A DNA stretch of 8,854 nt, from positions 1 through 8,854 of the forward strand of contig DAOVYW010000087.1 of the NCBI GenBank assembly GCA_030635415.1, read 5' to 3'. The notes beneath the pieces were generated by a model that saw only the letters and a list, made by a program, of their open reading frames with translations, was not told the origin of the DNA and searched no databases. This DNA comes from Candidatus Firestoneibacteriota bacterium (GTDB lineage Bacteria > Oederibacteriota > JAAXVQ01 > JAUVAV01). Made by a program: the position numbers and the translations under genes. How positions within the stretch are numbered: position 1 is the stretch's first letter; every line of letters begins with the position of its first letter. Shown here piece by piece: positions 5,367 to 8,854 of this stretch.

Positions 5367-6479
5367 ATGCAATATCTGAAATTAGGCTGGGTATTAGGGC
5401 TGGTTATTTTATTATCCGGCTGCGCTACCGGGCGAGGGGAATTCAGGATTATAAAAATCACGCCGGTTCCGGCCATGAAAGTTATGGCATCACCGGACCC
5501 GGGTACGGCTTCAACTTCCCCGGTTGCCGAAGAAAAAACTACTTATGTAGTGCTGCCCGGAGATTCACTCTGGCGGATCAGCCGACGGCTTTGGGGCCGG
5601 GGTGAGTGGTATAACCGGATTGCAGCACAAAACCGGATCGCTAATCCGGATCTCATCCATCCTGGACAGGTACTGGTGCTGGATCAGGGAGGGCGGACTA
5701 CTCCCGGGCTGAAAGGCCGGACCGATAAACCGAAAAAATCCGTTAAGCTAAAACCGGCCGATTCCAGTGCCAAGGATAAGCCGCGCTTTCCCGACCGGCC
5801 GAATCAAGCTTTTAGACCGGGAGAGAAGCTCAGCTTCTCAGTGGAGTATTTTGGTATTGCGGCCGGGTTTGCCACCCTGGCCGTGTATAAAGGGCCGGAT
5901 ATGCACGGGCGGCCTACGCTTCACCTAAAAGCTACGGCTCGTACCCACCCGGCTTTCGAATGGGTTTTTAAGGTGCGGGACCGCATAGAATCTTATTTTG
6001 ACACCCGGGGTCTATTTTCGTGGCGATATGAGAAGCATATCCGGGAGGGATCATATTCCAATGATTCCGAGATCATCTATGACCAATTTAATCAGCAGGT
6101 TATAAAAGACCAGGGCCGGACCATACTACCGGCCCCGCCTCTAACCCAGGATGTGCTTTCAGAGTTCTATTTTTTTCGTACCCTGGATGTTAAAATCGGG
6201 GATGAAATCAATATTCCCGTAGTGGCGGATAACGGCAAGACCTATGAACTGCTGGTAAAAATTCTGCGCCGTGAAAAAAAAACCGTTCCGGCCGGGACTT
6301 TTGATTGCCTGGTAGTGGAACCATACTTGAAATTTGAGGGGCTCTTCAAACATCAGGGCAAGCTGCATATCTGGCTGACAGATGATAAGCGGAAAGTGCC
6401 CGTGCTGATAAAGAGCAAAATCGTAATTGGCAGTATAGATATTGTACTCCGGGACGCACAAGTGGTGGACGTGGATTGA
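5367..6479 (+). CDS. Lipoprotein with LysM peptidoglycan-binding domain and DUF3108 domain
   Basis: 370 aa. The N-terminus is a lipoprotein signal peptide: hydrophobic core LGWVLGLVILL and lipobox LSGC with the lipidated Cys at 19. Residue 20 is Ala, not Asp, so outer-membrane sorting is likely. Residues ~60-105 are a LysM domain (PGDSLWRISRRLWGRGEWY, then NPDLIHPGQVLVL), which binds glycan of peptidoglycan. A basic Lys/Pro/Ser linker (~110-145) leads to DUF3108 (~147-365), beginning FRPGEKLSFSVEYFGI, an all-beta periplasmic domain of unknown function. The protein probably anchors in an envelope membrane facing the periplasm. ATG at 5367 follows AGGGA by 7 nt. It is co-oriented with gmhA-hldA-hldC, ~180 bp upstream, so a link to LPS or envelope assembly is suggested by position only. 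Confidence 0.85.
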   Translation: MQYLKLGWVLGLVILLSGCATGRGEFRIIKITPVPAMKVMASPDPGTASTSPVAEEKTTYVVLPGDSLWRISRRLWGRGEWYNRIAAQNRIANPDLIHPGQVLVLDQGGRTTPGLKGRTDKPKKSVKLKPADSSAKDKPRFPDRPNQAFRPGEKLSFSVEYFGIAAGFATLAVYKGPDMHGRPTLHLKATARTHPAFEWVFKVRDRIESYFDTRGLFSWRYEKHIREGSYSNDSEIIYDQFNQQVIKDQGRTILPAPPLTQDVLSEFYFFRTLDVKIGDEINIPVVADNGKTYELLVKILRREKKTVPAGTFDCLVVEPYLKFEGLFKHQGKLHIWLTDDKRKVPVLIKSKIVIGSIDIVLRDAQVVDVD

Positions 6480-6512
6480 TTTTGTGTAAGGGTGGCCCCG
6501 TCCGGAGTTTTC

Positions 6513-6586
6513 GTAGGGGCGGACTTCCATGTCCGCCCGGATGAATGATATGAAATCCATGGGCCGGCATGGAAGCCGGCCCCTAC
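6513..6586. repeat. Pair of inverted 26-nt hairpin units in the gap before gmhA
   Basis: Unit 1 (6513-6538) starts GTAGGGGC and folds as GGGCGGAC/GTCCGCCC with loop TTCCAT. Unit 2 (6561-6586) is the same unit on the opposite strand and folds as GGGCCGGC/GCCGGCCC with loop ATGGAA. The outer octamers GTAGGGGC (6513-6520) and GCCCCTAC (6579-6586) are also complementary. Read in the same direction, the two units differ at 4 of 26 positions, forming two compensated stem pairs. This resembles the dispersed paired GTAGGGGC-type repeats seen in many bacterial genomes. The stretch shows no credible gene and no T-tract terminator. Confidence 0.75.
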
Positions 6587-6617
6587 ACTAGCAAAATTCA
6601 CGAGGGTAGGATTTTTT

Positions 6618-6643
6618 GTAGGGACGGCGCTCTGTGGCTGCCC
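6618..6643 (+). repeat. Third, degenerate 26-nt hairpin-unit copy next to the gmhA ribosome-binding site
   Basis: GTAGGGACGGC at 6618-6628 and GGCTGCCC at 6636-6643 match the ends of the 26-nt unit, and the length is identical. The internal stem is imperfect, so this copy has decayed. It ends 3 nt before the AAGGAGG Shine-Dalgarno of gmhA (6647-6653). Confidence 0.5.
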
Positions 6644-6658
6644 GATAAGGAGGCGAAC

Positions 6659-7258
6659 ATGACAGACATGGTTAACTTAGCCCGCGAGGAGCTCTTGGCC
6701 GGGGTGGCCTTGCGCGAACAGGCGGCGCGCGAGCTGGCCGAGCCCATAGCCGCTGCGGGCCGGCTTATGGCCCAGGCGATTCGTTCCGGCGGCAAGCTTT
6801 TAATCTGCGGCAACGGCGGCTCCGCGGCCGATGCCCAGCATTATGCCACTGAAATGGTGGCGCGTTTATATCAAAGAGAGCGTCCGGCTATTGCTGCTCT
6901 GGCACTGACTACGGATACCTCGGTCTTAACTGCGGTGGCAAATGATTATGGTTTTGAGCGCGTATTTGCGCGCCAAGTCGAGGCTTTGGGACGGAAAGAA
7001 GACTTGCTCTGGGGCATCAGCACTTCTGGCAATTCTTCCAATGTGCTCGCTGCCATGGACGAGGCCCGGCAGCGCGGAATGTCGATAGTGGCTTTTACCG
7101 GCCAGGGCGGCAAAATGGCGGATATGGCTGATGTGGTCTTATCCGTTCCCTCTGCCAATACCATGCGCATCCAGGAGGTTCATCTGGCCCTGGGGCATGT
7201 GTTGTGCAAGTTGGTTGAGGAGATGCTATTTCCCATTTCCGGAAAGGAAGAAACATGA
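6659..7258 (+). CDS. gmhA: Phosphoheptose isomerase (sedoheptulose 7-phosphate isomerase)
   Basis: Cytoplasmic SIS-fold enzyme of the first step in ADP-heptose synthesis: D-sedoheptulose 7-phosphate to D-glycero-D-manno-heptose 7-phosphate. 199 aa, near the usual ~190-200. The start ATG 6659 has AAGGAGG 5 nt upstream. Numbered from it, the metal and catalytic residues fall at H61, E65, Q172 and H180, the same numbers as in E. coli GmhA, which supports the start strongly. The frame stays open upstream to 6569 but that part reads through the hairpin repeats. Other hallmarks are LLICGNGGSAADAQHYATE (47-65), LTTDTSVLTAVANDYGFE (83-100), the phosphate-binding STSGNSSNV (121-129) and IQEVHLALGH (171-180). 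The stop overlaps the hldA start (ATGA), so translation is coupled. Confidence 0.95.
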   Translation: MTDMVNLAREELLAGVALREQAARELAEPIAAAGRLMAQAIRSGGKLLICGNGGSAADAQHYATEMVARLYQRERPAIAALALTTDTSVLTAVANDYGFERVFARQVEALGRKEDLLWGISTSGNSSNVLAAMDEARQRGMSIVAFTGQGGKMADMADVVLSVPSANTMRIQEVHLALGHVLCKLVEEMLFPISGKEET

Positions 7259-8253
7259 AAAACGTTCACGTTGGCAAGCTAAAAAAACTGGTAGATAAAT
7301 TTACCGGCCGGAAAATCCTGGTGCTCGGCGATATTATGCTGGATGAGTATATCTGGGGTAAGGTTTCGCGTATCTCGCCGGAAGCGCCGATTCCCGTGGT
7401 GCATGTCCAGAAAGAAAGTGTTATGCCGGGAGGGGCGGCCAACGTGGCGAATAATATTCGCGCTTTAGGCGGGCGGGTGGTCCTGGGTGGAGTGATCGGG
7501 AATGACACTATGGCGGACCGCATGATCTCGCTTTTAAAAAAAGAAGGAGTGAACACCAATCTCCTATTGCGGGATCGCTCACGGCCGACTATTACTAAAA
7601 CCAGAGTGATTGCTCATTCGCAGCAAGTGGTACGGATCGACCGCGAGGACTCTATGGAAGTAAGCTCCAAATTAGCGGTGGAGCTGCTCCGGCGGATGGC
7701 CTCCTGGATAAAACGGGTGGAAGCAGTGGTAATTTCGGATTATAACAAAGGTCTGCTGACCACAGCCCTGGTAGAGGGGGTTATAGCACTGGCCCGCAGG
7801 CATGGAAAGATTATCATGGTGGATCCCAAACCCGGGAATATTCATAAGTTCAAGGGCGTAACTCTTATTTCTCCCAACCAGAGCGAAGCCGAGCAGGCGG
7901 CCGGCATATCCGTGGTCAATCGTGTTAGCCTGCATAAGGCCGGCCGGAATATTTTACAAGACCTGGGGTGCGAGGCGGTGCTGATTACCCGCGGCGAGGA
8001 AGGCATGTCGCTTTTTGAACAGGATGGCCCCATCTCGCATATTCCGACCGTGGCGCAGGAAGTATATGATGTCTCAGGTGCCGGGGATACAGTGATTTCC
8101 ACCCTGACTTTAGCCTTGGCCGCGGGCGGAAATTTCCAGGAAGCGGCTGTGGCGGCTAATTGCGCGGCTGGAATTACGGTTGGTGAGGTGGGTGTGGCAA
8201 CCACTAATCAAACGGAATTAAAGCGCCGGATCGGACAAGCGTCATGGAGGTAA
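7255..8253 (+). CDS. hldA: D-glycero-D-manno-heptose-7-phosphate kinase
   Basis: PfkB/ribokinase-family sugar kinase that phosphorylates heptose 7-phosphate at C1 to the 1,7-bisphosphate. 332 aa, the size of a stand-alone kinase (HldA, or the RfaE1 half of HldE). Motifs: GDIMLDEYIWGKVSRISPEAP (25-45), MPGGAANVANNIRALG (57-72) with the substrate-binding GG, DPKPGN (190-195), SPNQSEAEQA (206-215), and the PfkB signature DVSGAGDTV (272-280) with catalytic D278. There is no nucleotidyltransferase domain at its C-terminus; that activity is in the next gene. ATG 7255 lies in the 4-bp overlap with gmhA and is preceded by a good GGAAAGGAAG. It overlaps hldC by 10 bp. Whether the anomer is beta (LPS) or alpha (S-layer type) cannot be told for certain; the pairing with hldC and LPS-type context favours beta. 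Confidence 0.93.
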   Translation: MKNVHVGKLKKLVDKFTGRKILVLGDIMLDEYIWGKVSRISPEAPIPVVHVQKESVMPGGAANVANNIRALGGRVVLGGVIGNDTMADRMISLLKKEGVNTNLLLRDRSRPTITKTRVIAHSQQVVRIDREDSMEVSSKLAVELLRRMASWIKRVEAVVISDYNKGLLTTALVEGVIALARRHGKIIMVDPKPGNIHKFKGVTLISPNQSEAEQAAGISVVNRVSLHKAGRNILQDLGCEAVLITRGEEGMSLFEQDGPISHIPTVAQEVYDVSGAGDTVISTLTLALAAGGNFQEAAVAANCAAGITVGEVGVATTNQTELKRRIGQASWR

Positions 8254-8774
8254 TTCTGGGGGTTCCCCGCAATCCTGCTGACAAAATTGTCAACCGCACC
8301 GAAGCTGCCGCCCGGGTGGCGAAATGGACCAGCCAGGGCCGGCGGACGGTTTTTACCAACGGCTGCTTTGATCTGCTCCACCAGGGGCATGTTCATTATC
8401 TGGCGGCCGCCCGGCGCCTGGGAGATGCTCTGGCCGTAGGTATTAACAGCGATGCTTCTGTCCGCCGCATAAAAGGCCCGCATCGGCCTATCCTGCCGGA
8501 GCAGGAGCGGATGGAATTACTGGCTTCCATGGAGTGCGTGGACCTGGTGATTTTATTCGAGGAAGACGATCCAGGAGATTTAATCGCCCAGCTCAAACCC
8601 TTGGTGCTGGTTAAGGGAGCGGACTGGCCTAAAGCTCGGATAATCGGAAGAGAAACAGTGGAAGCGCTTCACGGCCAGGTAGTGAATATCCCTCTAGTAG
8701 AAGGGCACAGTACCAGCAAGATCATCAAGACCATATTGGACCGCTATGGAAAAGGGAATGAACCCACCGGCTGA
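8244..8774 (+). CDS. hldC: D-glycero-beta-D-manno-heptose 1-phosphate adenylyltransferase
   Basis: Cytidylyltransferase-fold enzyme (RfaE2, rfaE domain II) that makes ADP-D-glycero-D-manno-heptose from heptose 1-phosphate and ATP. 176 aa, typical of the separate enzyme. Motifs: VFTNGCFDLLHQGHVHYL (36-53) with the HxGH nucleotide-binding site at 46-49, VGINSDASVRRIKG (65-78), RPILPEQERMELLASM (81-96), LVKGADW (122-128), and the C-terminal GHSTSKIIKTI (154-164). The start is placed at ATG 8244, within hldA. A perfect GGAGG (8246-8250) lies just after it, 5 nt before CTG 8256, so a CTG start four codons later cannot be excluded. Intermediate GmhB phosphatase must be encoded elsewhere. Confidence 0.93.
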   Translation: MEVILGVPRNPADKIVNRTEAAARVAKWTSQGRRTVFTNGCFDLLHQGHVHYLAAARRLGDALAVGINSDASVRRIKGPHRPILPEQERMELLASMECVDLVILFEEDDPGDLIAQLKPLVLVKGADWPKARIIGRETVEALHGQVVNIPLVEGHSTSKIIKTILDRYGKGNEPTG

Positions 8775-8832
8775 CCCCACCCGAACCACGCTCATCTTTC
8801 CCCACCAGCAGGATCAAATAATGTTCCGTTGT

Positions 8833-8849
8833 CCCTGAAAAAATCAGGG
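8833..8849 (+). other. Short hairpin near the right edge
   Basis: CCCTGA (8833-8838) and TCAGGG (8844-8849) flank AAAAA. It lies 58 nt after the hldC stop. No T-tract follows within the window, so it cannot be called a terminator. The final bases GGGTGAGG could equally be the ribosome-binding site of a gene starting just outside. No convincing start of a further gene is visible in 8775-8854. Confidence 0.35.
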
Positions 8850-8854
8850 TGAGG

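Noticed and set aside
6159..6601. Reverse-strand open frames over the end of the lipoprotein gene
   Set aside because: They are antisense shadows of the LysM-DUF3108 gene and of the hairpin repeats, with low-complexity translation and no supporting start signals.
6569..6658. Longer N-terminus for gmhA
   Set aside because: It would translate the hairpin repeats; the strong Shine-Dalgarno and the residue numbering of the active site both point to ATG 6659.
8746..8838. Small forward frame overlapping the end of hldC
   Set aside because: Thirty codons, no ribosome-binding site at usual distance and no family resemblance.

Overview
The window looks like chromosomal DNA from a diderm (LPS-bearing, Gram-negative) bacterium. 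The evidence is a lipoprotein signal and three consecutive genes for ADP-heptose, a building block of the LPS inner core. The heptose kinase and adenylyltransferase are separate genes here (hldA, hldC), not fused as in E. coli HldE. That arrangement, the LysM-DUF3108 lipoprotein, the short GC-rich palindromes and a DUF559 gene would suit Desulfobacterota, Nitrospirota or similar phyla, but the sequence alone does not fix the taxon. TGA ends several intact genes here, so the standard bacterial code applies.

Left part (1-5281) is accessory DNA, visibly more A/T-rich. After the 3' tip of an unidentified gene (2-73) and one copy of a C6T5/A5G6 palindromic repeat comes a long gene for a SIR2-like NAD-hydrolase protein with a large C-terminal region ending in a DUF4020-type domain. 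This architecture resembles single-gene anti-phage effectors. An in-frame TGA at 3080-3082 cuts the 1185-codon frame into a 958-codon part and a C-terminal remnant, and it appears to replace a conserved Trp. Next come further repeat copies, a 115-aa DUF559 endonuclease-like gene (4078-4425) between oppositely oriented repeat arms, and a two-gene CopG/PIN toxin-antitoxin operon (4643-5250) with a clear promoter and a perfect 8-bp inverted-repeat operator over its -10 box.

Right part (5367-8774) is a housekeeping cell-envelope block on the same strand: a LysM-DUF3108 lipoprotein, a 180-bp gap with paired 26-nt hairpins, then gmhA-hldA-hldC with overlapping ends. These three enzymes convert sedoheptulose 7-phosphate to the heptose 7-phosphate, then to the bisphosphate, then (after GmhB, not seen here) to ADP-heptose. 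HldD and heptosyltransferases are also absent from the window.

The points most worth a second look are: the interrupted SIR2-DUF4020 gene; the DUF559 gene enclosed by inverted arms of the same repeat that borders the SIR2 gene; the hairpin pair before gmhA, with compensatory base changes and mutually complementary loops; and the toxin-antitoxin operator.
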